The notes: generated by a model not told the origin, from the letters alone. A stretch of DNA of 64,000 nucleotides from Mytilus californianus (GCF_021869535.1 NW_026262738.1:124001-188000), one strand, 5' to 3'; positions 1-11,393 are shown, counted from the first letter of the stretch. Program-made: numbers and translations.

Positions 1-532
1 CCCAGTGTACATGTGTATTTGACGTAAAGTGCAGTCAACAGGACTCGTCACCAACTATAAAGGAGAAGCTGACATTCATCAACTTGTACGCAGGGCAGCA
101 ATTCTTCCTCTTGTGCCACATGCAGAAATAGACTTGAAGACTTGAAAAATTCGGACTTAACAGCAAATACCACTCCGTTTACGGACTACGTCACAACATA
201 CTGGGTTAAAAGCAACAGACAGCTATGGAACCATTACCAAACCGAAGGACCAAGGACGACAAACTACCTCGAAGGATGGCACAGCAGCTTGAAGAAGATG
301 ATCCAAGTACCACACCCAAACATATACAATCTGCTGAACTACCCTTAAGAAGAGTAGGCAGCAAACGAAGTGACCATCATCCAGTACCAAGCGGGGGAGT
401 AGATCAACAAATAGAAGAGAATACACACAACTCAGCGAACGATTACAAGAACTCAAAGATCGTCTTCAGAATGGTGAAATTGGTGTGTTTCAGTATGCTA
501 ACATTAGCTCTTATTTGTTACACTTGGACTAA
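1..532 (+). pseudogene. MULE-type transposase, decayed C-terminal part
   Basis: Three consecutive reading frames give pieces of one protein. Positions 68-145 encode a segment with DIHQLVRRAAILPLVPHAE. Positions 142-348 encode FTDYVTTYWV, then WNHYQTEGPRTTNYLEGWH and PHPNIYNLL. A further piece holds AANEVTIIQYQAG, and the last runs through REYTQLSERLQ to a stop near 532. The TTNYLEGWHSSLKK and HPNIY signatures are typical of the C-terminal region of MULE-like transposases that often follow FLYWCH-type fingers in invertebrates. The copy is interrupted by at least two frameshifts and a TAG where the family usually has Gln, and its N-terminal half lies outside the window. It cannot encode an active transposase. 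The family assignment is by motif recognition only. Confidence 0.72.
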
Positions 533-567
533 ATTTGTTGCTATTATATGATATATGTTGTGATGTT

Positions 568-658
568 TATGTTATGTATTATGTGTGCTTTATTGTTGTA
601 CTTATGTATTATGTGTGTATTATTGTTGTACCTTCTGCATATTGTGTGCTTTATAGTA
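568..658. repeat. short tandem repeat, about three 31-bp units
   Basis: Units near 568, 601 and 632 repeat a 'tatgtattatgtgtg...ttattgttgtac' pattern, the last one diverged. Frames opened here are low-complexity Tyr/Cys/Val strings and are not considered coding. Confidence 0.6.
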
Positions 659-689
659 TCTGCTCTTCATTTTCTATGTGTACTTTATT

Positions 690-1375
690 TATTTTTTTCA
701 ATGATTTCAGCTGTAAGAGATAAGATAAGAATGGTTTGGTTTAAAACATACAAACATAAGCTCTTGAGAGCTTTTCACCGAATATATAAAACAAAACACA
801 TAACATACAACAGATATATATACACATACGGACATAGAATGAATATGATATACATGCAAGGCAATCAAAGCATACATATATGAGCGCTAGCAGAACATAT
901 AAGCAAACATAAAATGAGTATAATAGCCATGCAAAGCAATCAAAATCATTAAGCACTATAAGCAACTAAAAGTAAATTAAAAAATTAAAAGCTATGAGAA
1001 CAAATTAAAAAATACTACTTGCATGCACTATATCTACATTTTGAATCATTCCAGGACTGAATTAAGCTTTAAAACTGAGAGAAGTTATTTTCAGTCCTGA
1101 AATGGTCAGACAAGCTATTCCATAATGTAGGAGCTGCAAAACGAAAAGAGTTTTTGCCAAAAGAAGAAGTTTTTACCCTTGTTATATCCAAAATGTTACT
1201 ATACCTGAAAGAATAATTAGTTTGTTTTTTATTTACCAGATTATTGAGACACGAGGGAGCTAGATTGTTAAGAATTTTGAAAGTTTCCAATGCCATAGTC
1301 CTGATACGACGGATCTGTAGAGAAGACAGCTCAGCTCTCTGTAATAATTCCAAATATGACGAGGTGTAATCGTCA
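690..1375 (-). pseudogene. LINE-A ORF2 C-terminus and 3' UTR (downstream of the E1 insertion)
   Basis: On the minus strand, positions 1375 to about 1069 encode the end of a non-LTR retrotransposon polyprotein. It reads YDDYTSSYLELL, then RRIRTMALETFKILNNL and RFAAPTLWNSLSDHF. This is the usual LINE tail after the reverse transcriptase, with its APTLWNSLP-like motif. A TAA interrupts NFSQF and the following SLIQSWN, so the last residues are cut off by one point change. Below 1030 lies an AT-rich 3' UTR that probably ends in the A-rich tract near 690-700. The upstream half of the same gene is at 6588-9573; the 5.2-kb element E1 separates them. Clade (CR1/Jockey-like) is inferred, not searched. 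Confidence 0.82.
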
Positions 1376-1377
1376 TA

Positions 1378-1403
1378 CAGCCCTTGGATGGTGTAAACTT
1401 CCC
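1378..1403 (+). repeat. E1 left terminal inverted repeat (26 bp)
   Basis: Begins CAGCCCTTGG and ends AAACTTCCC. It matches the reverse complement of 6562-6587 at 25 of 26 positions. The TA at 1376-1377 is one copy of the target duplication. Confidence 0.92.
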
Positions 1404-1560
1404 AAAATAACGTGTATGGTGTAATGGTGTATGGCATATGGTGCAATGGTAGAAGGTGTATGGTGTATGGTGTAAGGGGAATGGTGTAATGGTGTATGAG
1501 GAATGGTGTGATTGTGTAACGTGCGATCGGGAATGGTGTGAATGAATGGTGTACGACATT
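1404..1560 (+). repeat. E1 left subterminal minisatellite
   Basis: Irregular tandem words of 8-15 bp based on ggtgtatggtgtaatgg. It directly follows the left TIR and recurs on the same strand beside the right TIR. Frames read through it are artefacts of the repeat. Confidence 0.85.
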
Positions 1561-2235
1561 TCATTGGTTGAAACCGAAGTTCATTTTATTTTAATTTTTC
1601 GGATTGTATACATAAACAATAATAATAATCCTATTGTTCTTTTTTCCCAGTAAAGCAAATTACTTTACTCGTTAGACTCTATGTCATATATATTTAATAT
1701 ACACATATTAAAAAATCTTTTTTTTTCATATTCTTATTAACATTAAACAATGGCTTTAAAATTACACACTTGTGATCACATGCAGTTATCATAAAAGAAA
1801 GGATTTTATTTAAACTAGAAGGCGGATAGAAAGGTTATCCACGCATCGGAACAGTATTTTTATATCACGGGTTATCAACATCATTTTTAAAGTTGCTTCG
1901 TTCCCCACTTTTGACAGTCTCTTTATAAATATCTTATCGTCATTCACCTTTGTTTGCCTTGGATTTACGATTCTGTTTTCCAAAAAATGTTCAAAGGAAA
2001 ATTGTACAGTGTTATTGCACATAAGGTGTTGTATAATTATGAACAATCTCGTCAATTTCGTTAGATTTGTCTTTACGGATTATAAATGATATCTTGAACG
2101 TCCGAAAAAATATACTTATGTGAAACGGAATGAAATATTTGCCACTTGATATTTAGCCACCAACAAAATCAACCAACCGACATAATATACTAACAGTATA
2201 CTTTTCCTAGAAGAGAACTTCTCATACTTTTCATT
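1561..2235. other. E1 left interior, no gene seen
   Basis: AT-rich spacer between the end minisatellite and the satellite array. An 81-codon minus-strand frame (1810-2055) has no recognisable motif. Positions 2130-2180 contain 'gaaatatttgccacttg', a diverged copy of a short dispersed bivalve motif also seen near 12150 and, inverted, near 57055. Confidence 0.6.
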
Positions 2236-5200
2236 ATAAAGTACAAATGAAATCTGTCATGTCAGTCACACTGTTGGATGATGAGGTGGAATAGTTTTAT
2301 TATACAAACCATCCTGAACTACTGAGTTTAAATCATCACACCTCAGCAAGCACGACTAATTTATGCGCAGACCAACCCATCACACAATAGCCCAAAAGGA
2401 ATCTGTGATGTACCCGTCCATATTCAGAAGTCATGGAAGTGGGAAATACAGATATTGATACTGACTTTAGTGACAGTTTTATATAACGAATACAGAGATG
2501 AAATGCTGGCACTCTAAATTAAAGCGGACAAGATTTTGTTATCATTGTATTGCAATGTTGCTGTCATTTGTATTATACAATCCATCCTGACATCAAAATA
2601 TTGCTGATTTACTATGCGGCTGCCGCTATATAGATTTACATAATAAAGTGCAAATATGGTCAGTTTTGTTTGATACTTTAAAATAGTTTTGTTATACTAG
2701 TCAGCCTGAGGTATCAAAACTACTGAAATTTTCTTGCGAGACAATATTTTGAATAAAAAGAGGACATGCTAGCTATCTAGATTGATGGGGACAAATTTTT
2801 GTTGTCATTGTATTGCAATGTTGCTGTCATTTGTATTATACAATCCATCCTCACATCAAAATATTGCTGATTTACTTTGCGGTTATATGCTGATTTACTA
2901 TGCGGCTATATAGATTTACATACATGACATAATAAAGTGCTAATATGATCAGTTTTGGCTGATGCTTTAAAATAATTTTGTTATACAAGTCAGCCTGAGG
3001 TATCAAAACTACTAAAATTTTCATGCGAGACAATATTTTGAATAAAAAGAGGACATGCTGGCTATCTACATGTAGATTGATGGGGACAAATTTTTGTTGT
3101 CATTGTGTTGCAATGTTGCTGTCATTTAATTTGTATAATGCAATCCATCCTGACATCAAAATATTGTTGTTTACTATGCGGCTATATAGATTTACATAAC
3201 AAAGTGCAAATATGGTCAGTTTTGGTTGATTCGTTTAAATAATTTTGTTATACGAGTCAGCCTGAGGTATCAAAACTACTGAAATTTTGTTGCGAGACAA
3301 TATTTTGAATAAAAAGAAGACATGCTGGCTATCTAGATTGATGGGAACAAATTGTTGTTGTCATTGTATAGCAATGTTGCTGTCATTTGTATTATACAAT
3401 CCATCCTGACATCAAAATATTGCTGATTTACTATGTGGCTATATAAATATACATAATAATGTGCAAATATGGTCAGTTTTTGTTGATGCAAATATAATTT
3501 TGTTATACGAGTCAGCCTTAGGTATTAAAATTACTGGAATTTTGTTGCGAGACAATATTTTGAATAAAAAGAGGACATGCTGGCAATCTAAATTGATGGG
3601 GATAATTTTTGTTGTCATTGTGTTGCAATGTTGCTGTCATTTGTATTATACAATCCATTCTGACAATAAAATATAGCTGCTTTACTATGTGGCTATATAG
3701 ATATACATAATATTAAAAGTGCAAATATGGTCAGTTTTGGTTGATGCTGTAAAATAATTTTGTTATACAAGTCAGCCTGAGGTATCCAAACTACTGAAAT
3801 TTTCTTGCAACACAATATTTTGAATAAAAAGAGGACATGCTGGCAATCTAGGTTGACGGGGACAAATTTTTGTTGTCATTGTGTTGTAATGTGGCTGTCA
3901 TTTGTATTATGCAACCCATTCTGACAACAAAATATTGCTGATTTACTATGCGGCTATATAGATTTACATAATAAAATGCAAATATGGTCAGTTTTGGTTG
4001 ATTTGTTTAAATAATTTTGTTTTACGAGTCAGCCTGAGGTATCAAAACTACTGAAATTTTGTTGCGTGACAATATTTTGAATAAAAAGAGGACATGCTGG
4101 TTATCTAGATTGATGGGAATAAATTTTGTTGTCATTGTATTGCAATGTTGCTGTCATTTGTATTATACAATCCATCCTTACATCAAAATATTGCTGATTT
4201 ACTATGTGGCTATATAGATATACATAATAATGTGCAAATATGGTCAGTTTTTGTTGATGCAAATATAATTTTGTTATACTAGTCAGCCTTAGGTTTCAAA
4301 ATTACTGAAATTTTGTTGCGAGACAATATTTTGAATAAAAAGAGGACATGCTGGCAATCTAAATTGATGGGGATAATTTTTGATGTCATTGTGTTGCAAT
4401 GTTGCTGTCATTTGTATTATACCATCCATTCTGACAATAAAATATAGCTGCTTTACTATGTGGCTATATAGATATACATAATATTAAAAGTGCAAATATG
4501 GTCAGTTTTGGTTGATGCTGTAAAATAATTTTGTTATACAAGTCAGCCTGAGGTATCCAAACTACTGAAATTTTCTTACGAGACAATATTTTGAATAAAA
4601 AGAGGACATGCTGGCTATCTAGATTGATGGGGACAAATTTTTGTTGTCATTGTATTGCAATGTTGCTGTCATTTGTATTATACAATCCATCCTGACATCA
4701 AAATATTGCTGATTTACTATGCGGCTATATAGATTTACATAATAAAGTGCAAATATGGTCAGTTTTGGTTGATACTTTAAAATAGTTTTGTTATATGAGT
4801 CAGCCTTAGGTATCAAAACTACTGAAATTTTCTTGTGACACAATATTTTGAATAAAAAGAGGACATGCTGGCAATCTAGATTGATGGGGACAATTTTTTG
4901 TTGTCATTGTGTTGAAATGTTGCTGTCATTTGTATAATGCAATCCATTCTGACAACAAAATATTGCTGATTCACTATGCGGCTATATAGATTTACATAAT
5001 AATAAAATGCAAATATGGTCAGTTTTGGTTGATTCGTTTAAATAATTTTGTTATACTAGTCAGCCTTAGGTATCAAAATTACTGAAAAATTGTTGCGAGA
5101 CCATATTTTAATTAAAAACAGGACATGCTGGCTATCTAAATTGATGGGTATATTTTTTGTCGTCATTGTGTTGCAATGTTGCTGTCATTTGTATTATACA

Positions 5201-6070
5201 ATCCATTCTGACATCAAAATATTGCTGATTTACTATGCGGCTATATATATTTACATGATAAAGTGCAAATATGGTCAGTTTTGGTTGATGCTTTAAAATA
5301 ATTTTGTTATACGAGTCAGCCTGAGGTATCAAAACTACTGAAATTTTCTTGCGAGACAATATTTTGAATAAAAGAGGTCATGCTGGCTATCTAGATTGAT
5401 CAGGACAAATTTTTGTTGTCATTGTATTGCACTGTTGCTGTCATTTGTGTTATACAATCCATCCTGACAACAAGATATTGCTGATTTACTATGTGGCTTT
5501 ATAGATATACATAATAAAGTGCAAATATGGTCAGTTTTTGTTGATGCGTTAAAATAATTTTGTTATACGAGTCAACCTGAGGTATCAAAACTACTGAAAT
5601 TTTGTTGCGAGACAATATATTGAATAAAAAGAGGACATGCTGGCAATCTAGATTGATGGGGACAAATTTTTGTCATTGTACATGTTGTTTTGCAATGTTG
5701 CTGTCATTTGTATTATACAATCCACCCTGACATCAAAATATTGCTGATTTACTATGCGGCTATATAGATCTATATAATAAAGTGAAAATATTATGGTCAG
5801 TTTTGGTTGATGAGTTAAATAATTTTGTTATATGAGTCAGCCTGAGGTATCAAAATTACTGAAATTTTGTAGCGAGACAATATTTTTAATAAAAGGAGGG
5901 CAAAAATATTTCCAAATTTTTTAACCCTATATAAATTAACAGATTGACACACTCCCCATTTCCATTCTCAATTTTATAATTATAAGTGCAAATATGGTCA
6001 GTTTTGGTTGATGCTTAAAATAATTTTGTTGTACATGTTGTACATGTACCAGTCATCCTGAAGTATTCAT
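2236..6070 (+). repeat. E1 internal satellite array, ~257-bp unit, about 13 copies
   Basis: The marker 'gacaatattttgaataaaaa' recurs at 2740, 3029, 3296, 3551, 3811, 4068, 4322, 4582, 4839, 5099, 5355, 5611 and 5876, giving spacings of 254-289 and mostly near 257 bp. Each unit has two related halves: one with GTCAGCCTGAGGTATCAAAAC and one with ATCCATCCTGACATCAAAAT. Units at both ends (about 2236-2520 and 5980-6070) are diverged or partial. The short frames here are shadows of the repeat. Confidence 0.93.
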
Positions 6071-6427
6071 TTTTGGCATTGTTTGTCGATTTTATCTGAA
6101 AACCAAGTTTATAAGATTTACGATACATGTTAAAACCGATAATAATAGCATTGTAACCAATATCGTTTTTAATTTATAGATAGGCAGATCGCGGATAAAT
6201 TTGCATTACAAGCAAAGTTTTATGCGTACTTTATTTACAAATACATGTATATATATTTAATCTGTATTGTTTATATAACCATCATAGGCATGACCACGGA
6301 GATTTTAATTTTATACATTAATTTACAATATTGTGATCAAAATTCGTTTTTTAAGTCAAATAAATAATTTTGTAGTCGCACGCTTTCTTTGAAATTTAAT
6401 TGAATTATGGGTAATTTCGGATCGTGT
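6071..6427. other. E1 right interior, no gene seen
   Basis: AT-rich spacer between the satellite and the right minisatellite. I see nothing coding in it. Confidence 0.5.
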
Positions 6428-6561
6428 AGATAGAATGGGGAATGGTGTATGGTGTAATGTGTAAGGTGTATGGTGCAAACGTGTAACGTGTATGGTGTAA
6501 TGGCACAAGGTGTATGGTGTAATGGTGTATGGTGAATGGTGTAATGGTGTATGGTGTGAGT
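6428..6561 (+). repeat. E1 right subterminal minisatellite
   Basis: The same words as at 1404-1560 (ggtgtatggtgtaatg and variants), on the same strand. It abuts the right TIR. Confidence 0.85.
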
Positions 6562-6587
6562 GGGAAGTTTACACCATCCAAGGACTG
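6562..6587 (-). repeat. E1 right terminal inverted repeat (26 bp)
   Basis: Starts GGGAAGTTTACACC and ends AAGGACTG, followed by TA at 6588-6589. It is the inverted partner of 1378-1403. Confidence 0.92.
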
Positions 6588-7763
6588 TAGAAAAAAAGAA
6601 GTGCTCGTTCGCACACTTTCTATAATTTTTTAGTGTTAGTTTCCGAACAAAGGTGCCATGCCAAAGGACAGAAATTAAAGTTGCTTAAAATAAATGTATG
6701 AAATATAGTAATTTTATTTAGCCTAGAAAGATATGGTCCTAAGCGTTTTAAAACACTGAGTTGCTTAGCTGCCTTTCTACAGATATTTCCAATATGGATG
6801 TCAAATTTTAGTTGATAGTCAATTTCTATACCCAACAATTTTACTATTTTTTCACAAGTTAATTTTGAATTTTGAACTTCAATTGTTGGGTTCATGTCAA
6901 CAGTTTTCTTTCCAACTGCAATCACTTGAAACTTGTCAGGATTGGCTTGCATTTTATTTATTCTAAACCATTCTATCAGCTGATTTGACTCCATTTTTAA
7001 GGTTGATATAATATTGTCATAATTTGGACTTGAAAAAGACAAAGTGTTGTCGTCTACATAATTATACAGCGAGCCATGTTTTATAAAATAAAAAATATCA
7101 TTGAAAAATACATTGAAAAGGATAGGACCTAATATAGAGCCTTGTGGCACCCCTTTATGAATGCCAGCCTAACTGCTAAGAATGCTTTCAAATTTGATTT
7201 GCTGTTTTCTACCAGTTAAACATGATTTTAGTAAAGAGACTGAATGTGGCTTAATACCATATCAGAGCAATTTATCAATTAAAATTTCATGTGGAAGGCA
7301 ATCAAAAGCCTTTGAGAGGTCCATAAGAACAACAGCCAAATAATGATTTTTATCCAGGGCCTCTCGCCAATCTTCCAAAAAGACTTAGCAGTGTGGTCTG
7401 CACCCATGTCCCTTACGAAATGCACATAGATATGGGTTAAAAATATTGTCAAAAAAATCAGCCAGTTGGATCTCTAGTACTTTTTCGTATATTTTAGATA
7501 TTATAGATAATACACTTATAGGTCTATAATTGGATTTTTGAAGCGCATCATTTTTCTTGACTACTGGAGTGACCTCTGCTTCTTTAAGTCTGTCAGGGAA
7601 TACCCCATACTCAATTGTTGTATTTATAAGTGTTGTAATTTGAGGCCCCATGACTGACTTACTTAGCTTCACAACCTTAGCTGGAATTCCATCAGCTCCT
7701 GTAGCCTTTTTAATGTTTATTTTGTTCATGATCTTTTCAATTTTGTCAGGTGTTATTAGAGTC
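6588..7763 (-). pseudogene. LINE-A reverse transcriptase, interrupted
   Basis: The minus strand encodes a non-LTR reverse transcriptase in order. First comes KKATGADGIPAKVVKL, then NYRPISVLSIISKIYEKV (7385-7729). Next is LMDLSKAFDCLPHEIL (motif A), then VPQGSILGPILFN (motif B). The catalytic YVDD box is encoded at 7049-7060, followed by NKMQANPDKFQ, LLGIEIDYQLKF and FCPLAWHLC. Inactivating changes are a frameshift near 7385, in-frame stops between 7150 and 7385, and a TAG at 6620-6622 just after NTKKL. The reading frame resumes after that TAG as KVCERALLFFY, up to the E1 insertion at 6588. The remaining C-terminus is at 1069-1375. It would have copied LINE RNA at the target site; it is now a relic. 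Confidence 0.9.
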
Positions 7764-8096
7764 CTGCGGAATGGCGGACGCCCTATAGTGATCAGTCTTT
7801 CCGTCCGTCCGTCTGTCCGTCTGTCCGTCCGTCTGTCCGTCCGTCCGTCCGTAACAAATTGTGTCCGCTCTATATCTAGAGAACCGTTATGATTTCAAAG
7901 TTTATACTTGACATGTATATTAACCAACACCAGAGGGTGTGTCATAATGTATGTACAACTTCCTAGGTCAAAGGTCAAAGTCAAAAACTTTGGTTTAAGT
8001 TGACAACCCCGTGTCCTATGGTAAAGATTGTGTCCGCTCTATATCTTGAGAACTGTTATGATTTCAAAGTTTATACTTGACATGTATATAAACCTA
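7764..8096. mobile_element. Second insert in LINE-A: ~169-bp direct-repeat element
   Basis: LINE homology stops near 7763 and resumes near 8097 (NDTKQVG). The intervening sequence has no LINE coding. A 60-bp segment, 'ctctatatcttgagaac' through 'gacatgtatat', occurs at 7868-7925 and again at 8036-8094, offset about 169 bp. I recognise this as a dispersed molluscan repeat, but cannot name the family or define clean ends. By comparison with the usual LINE layout, some LINE codons between TKQVG and the KATG motif are missing, so the insertion was accompanied by loss or is older than the rest. Confidence 0.65.
7796..7852 (+). repeat. (TCCG/TCTG)n microsatellite
   Basis: A run of tccgtccgtctgtccg tetranucleotides within the insert in LINE-A. 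Confidence 0.95.
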
Positions 8097-9320
8097 CCTG
8101 TTTTGTGTCATTTAGTATGTTCTTACCTTCTGCAAGTACTATGGTTTGGTCTCCATTTTTACATTTCTTAGATAAGAAGGGTTTTATACATTTCCAAAAA
8201 TCACATGATTTTGATCCGCCTGCACATCTCTCTAAGAAATAAGTTTTCATAGAGTCTTTCTTAAGTTTGTTTACCAAATTTCTTTGTTTACGGTATTTTT
8301 CCCAGGTCTTACTGTTTCGTTGTTTTGTATAATTTGTATAGAGCATATGTTTGCGATAAATAGATTTTCTTAATTCGCTGTTCATGCATGGCATTGGTTT
8401 CTTTCCGTGTGTTCTTGTCTTAATGGGTGCATGTGAGTTTAGGATGTCAGTTACCAGTTGTTCATAACTCATGTATGCCTCATTTATTTGTTGTTCATGT
8501 GTTTTAGTACTAGAGATACTTGGCACACTTGGGATGTTAATTTTACTAATATCATTATTGAATAACTCAAGATCAAAATTTCTATAACTTCTATAAGATA
8601 CATTTTTTCTCAGCTCACCTGGTAAATTTCCCTTTATGGTAGTAGATATAAGGTTATGACAATCGTTTATACCACTAGGGATATTATGCGTATTGAAACA
8701 AAGTGATTTTTTATTTGTAAGTATAATATCTACCAGTGATGGTTTACAATTTTTCATACAGCATGTTCTACAAGCTGGGACATATAAAAAATCTCACATA
8801 TATCATTAATTAATTTACTTTTAGTTTCATGTAATAAATCAAAATTAAGGTCTCCAAAAATCATATAATTTTCATATTTTACTAAACACTGATCTAAGTT
8901 TTTTTTTAAATTTATCATTAAAAAAGTTATCAGTCACTGATGGTGGTTAATACATTCCCATAATTAGCCATTTTCTGTCGTTGATGTGGACCTCAATGGA
9001 AATGTTTTCAAGGTCTTTGGACTCAAGTTGTTGCTGTCTACTTGACGGGATGTCACTACTTATAAGGGCAAGCATACCTCCTCCAGACTATGTTCGGTCA
9101 CGTCTGAAGAGTTTGTAGCCTTCAACCATAAATAAACTATCATTGAAAGTCTCATCAAGTTTCGTCTCGGCTATAAATATCAGATCTACGATTTTGTCAT
9201 GTAATATGTCTTGTATTTCATTAAATTTATACCTCAGGCTGTATATATTTAAGTAAGCAGCTATAAAGTTCTTGGGGTGCTTACGTCTAGAATCCCTCAG
9301 TTGCTGAAACGTGTTTTTGT
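8097..9320 (-). pseudogene. LINE-A endonuclease (EEP) domain and linker to reverse transcriptase
   Basis: On the minus strand, starting near 9320, the frame gives FIAAYLNIYSLRYKFNEIQ, then LIFIAETKLDETF. RRDRT follows, then a TAG, then SGGGMLALISSD. After that come LIMGMY, a TAA, then PPS, and FGDLNFDLL. The ETKLD, Y-PP and GDLNFD motifs are those of an apurinic-type endonuclease/exonuclease/phosphatase domain, which nicks target DNA in LINEs. From 8757 to 8097 the frame continues, after a frameshift, with KPSLVDIILTNK and a basic linker (TRTHGKKPMPCMNSELRKS, then YRKQRNLVNKLKK). At least two stops and one frameshift make it non-functional. It is contiguous with the PHD-like finger upstream. 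Confidence 0.88.
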
Positions 9321-9420
9321 TTACACCGGGAGTAGCTTCTTCTAAGGGTGCGTTTGATTGTTCATCTGAGCAAAATTCAGATTCAAATTCAAAATACGAA
9401 TCTGTAAAGTTAGGAAGTAT

Positions 9421-9573
9421 ACATTAGCGACAATACCAGCTATCTGTTGACTCGGACAGCCTGTTATACTCATGTAAAGGTAAGTCTATACATTTTATGT
9501 GGTGCCAGTACATGCATTCTTCACACTGAATTCCTTTCTGTTTTTTTTTTACAGATTTGGAACATTTTCCACA
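9421..9573 (-). pseudogene. LINE-A N-terminal PHD-like zinc finger
   Basis: The minus strand from 9573 encodes CGKC, then QCEEC, then HHIKC, then WYCR followed by a TAA and Cys. The spacing C-x2-C, C-x2-C, H-x2-C, W-x-C-x2-C matches a PHD-type finger. The TAA at 9424-9426 replaces one codon between the last two cysteines. An acidic linker (FEFESEFCSDEQSNAPLEE) then leads in frame into the endonuclease domain. PHD-type fingers are known at the front of some LINE polyproteins; the role here (chromatin or nucleic-acid binding) is inferred. I cannot identify the true start; a stop lies just upstream of the finger. Confidence 0.75.
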
Positions 9574-9896
9574 GGGACTTTTCACCGGTCCTGTTTATTA
9601 TGTGTGTTTATTGTTACTCTTTTAGTACACATTTATGTAGAATTGAGTTGTGCTTGATATGTACTATTTTATGACTTAATATTTTATTCTAGTTTTGATG
9701 ATACTTCAATTGTACCTATATTGTGCTGAATGATATATGTAAATATTATTATTTGTTCATGTTTATTTCATATTTTATAAGTTACATTGATTAGTTACCT
9801 TAATTTCCTGCTAAACATTATAAAAACAAATTTATCACTATCAAAGCAATTCTCGATTGTCACACATTTAACCTTCCTAATTGTCCCACAAACCTA

Positions 9897-9964
9897 TTCC
9901 CGATTGTCCCACAAAATTTCATTACTTTTTTACCTGTAATTTCAATAAGTGGGACAATCGGGAA
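9897..9964. repeat. Perfect 16-bp inverted repeat (hairpin)
   Basis: Arms ttcccgattgtcccac (9897-9912) and gtgggacaatcgggaa (9949-9964), with a 36-base loop. A related word, 'cctaattgtcccac', lies just upstream. Confidence 0.85.
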
Positions 9965-10910
9965 GACACCAATATTTTGCCTTCATATTAATCCCTGGAA
10001 AAACTTACATTTAAATCGGTGACATATTTGATATATATTAAAAGCCTATCAAGTTAATAGTACTGGAATTATGAATTTGGATTAAATTTCATCGTTTGTT
10101 TTAATTAAAAATAAAAATGAAAATGAAATTTAGAAATTTTCATATTATTGATAGAGCAGCATCTTGTATTACAAAATAACTCTATTAGAAACACCACAAC
10201 CTTAACTATATAAGGAAACTGACAAAAAGTTCACGCCCCAAAAAATGTACTTTTAGACGAAATTTAAGATATTGTCATAAAATCTCCGAAAAAAGGAAAC
10301 CGGAAAATTCGTCATTTGTAACTCGGTTTTAAAGATAACAATGATGATTGCATACGGAAACTGACAAACATTTCAAAACAAAAATTACTATTTTCAGTCT
10401 AAAACTAAAATTTTAATCATGAAATCTGCGAAAACAGGAAAAAGGAAAATGTGTCTAATTTAATGCAAGTTAAGACTTTTTGTCAACATTTTTTGAAATA
10501 TATACTGAATAAGTTGAAATATAAAAAAAAATTTAACAAACATTATGCATGACATATTTCTTCGTCAAACACTTTCTTTTAAAAAAATCATCCAAAACTT
10601 GTAATGTTATTACGATATATCAATAAGTATTCAAATAATTCGTAAATATTTATTGAAATGAACAATAATGAGTTTTACAGATCATTTGTTAGGCATGACT
10701 TATATTCCAATTTTTATCTTGTTTCAGAAATAGGTACTCTAGTGATAAAGGTATCATATTCGTAGACTATATAATTTTGTAGACTACTGAGTGAAGACTT
10801 TTTTATTTAGCTATGTATAAACTGCTCGAAAGTTCGAGAAGTAGCTGGAGGAAAGGATTATTGATACAAATTAAATCGAGTTATTTGAACTGCAGAAGTT
10901 TTGATATATA

Positions 10911-11038
10911 TAGAATAATGGCATTTTTGTTTTTGATACTGACTTTATCAGCAAGAATATTAAGAGAGCCCTCAAGGGCGAGCTGTTATTTGAGCTGATG
11001 AAGTCAGTATCAAAAAATAAAATGTCATTATTCTGTTT
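10911..11038. repeat. Foldback element, ~34-bp arms
   Basis: The left arm, 'agaataatggcattt' through 'gatactgactt', pairs with the right arm, 'aagtcagtatcaaa' through 'gtcattattct', with about four mismatches. The loop contains gccctcaagggc and a second short atcagc/gctgat pair. It is probably a small hairpin MITE; no target duplication was identified. Confidence 0.7.
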
Positions 11039-11393
11039 ATCGGTAATTTGTCATGTCTGTACTTTTTTTGGTTGAGAATATCAAGAAAAATTAAATAGTA
11101 AGTAAAACTACTTTTACGCGTACAAAACGTTGGGATAGTTGTGTGGTTGTATGAATGAAATCGCGTGCATTTCTTTGATAAATTGATGCGGATGGACTTG
11201 AGCACGAGGAACAAATTATACAATCAATATGTACCTAGATATAGGTTAAAGTATCAATTCTCCTTTCTAAATAATAAATATCGTATGATAAAGTAGCCAC
11301 TATCTTCCTGTTTGCAACTATTGGTTAATGATATATGTTGCACTCAGAACTTTTCTTTAGATAATGACAGTATCTGGTATATACTAATAGTTA

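Larger units (their letters stand above)
1378..6587. mobile_element. Element E1: TA-flanked, 26-bp CAG-TIR satellite carrier (5,210 bp)
   Basis: The element starts CAGCCCTTGGATGGTG at 1378 and ends CACCATCCAAGGACTG at 6587. The two 26-bp ends are inverted copies with one mismatch. TA flanks both sides (1376-1377 and 6588-6589). The outside sequences are the two halves of a single LINE reverse-transcriptase gene, and deleting the element plus one TA joins them in frame, which fixes both boundaries. Inside are a short 'ggtgtatggtgtaat' minisatellite next to each TIR, same strand at both ends, and a 3.8-kb satellite of ~257-bp units. No transposase is visible. TA duplication and a CAGT-type terminus match the Tc1/mariner superfamily, but superfamily membership is inference. 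Confidence 0.92.
9600..11393. other. Non-coding AT-rich stretch
   Basis: No gene seen. It holds the 9897-9964 hairpin, a diverged direct repeat (10214-10315 and 10358-10455, both with 'ggaaactgacaaa' then 'ggaaa..ggaaaat') and a foldback at 10911-11038. Confidence 0.6.

Noticed and set aside
548..965. Overlapping frames rich in Tyr, Cys and Val
   Set aside because: Low-complexity readings of a short tandem repeat and of the LINE-A 3' UTR.
2236..6070. Direct repeats resembling a CRISPR array
   Set aside because: The units are ~257 bp and continuous with no unique spacers. This is a eukaryotic satellite inside a TIR element.
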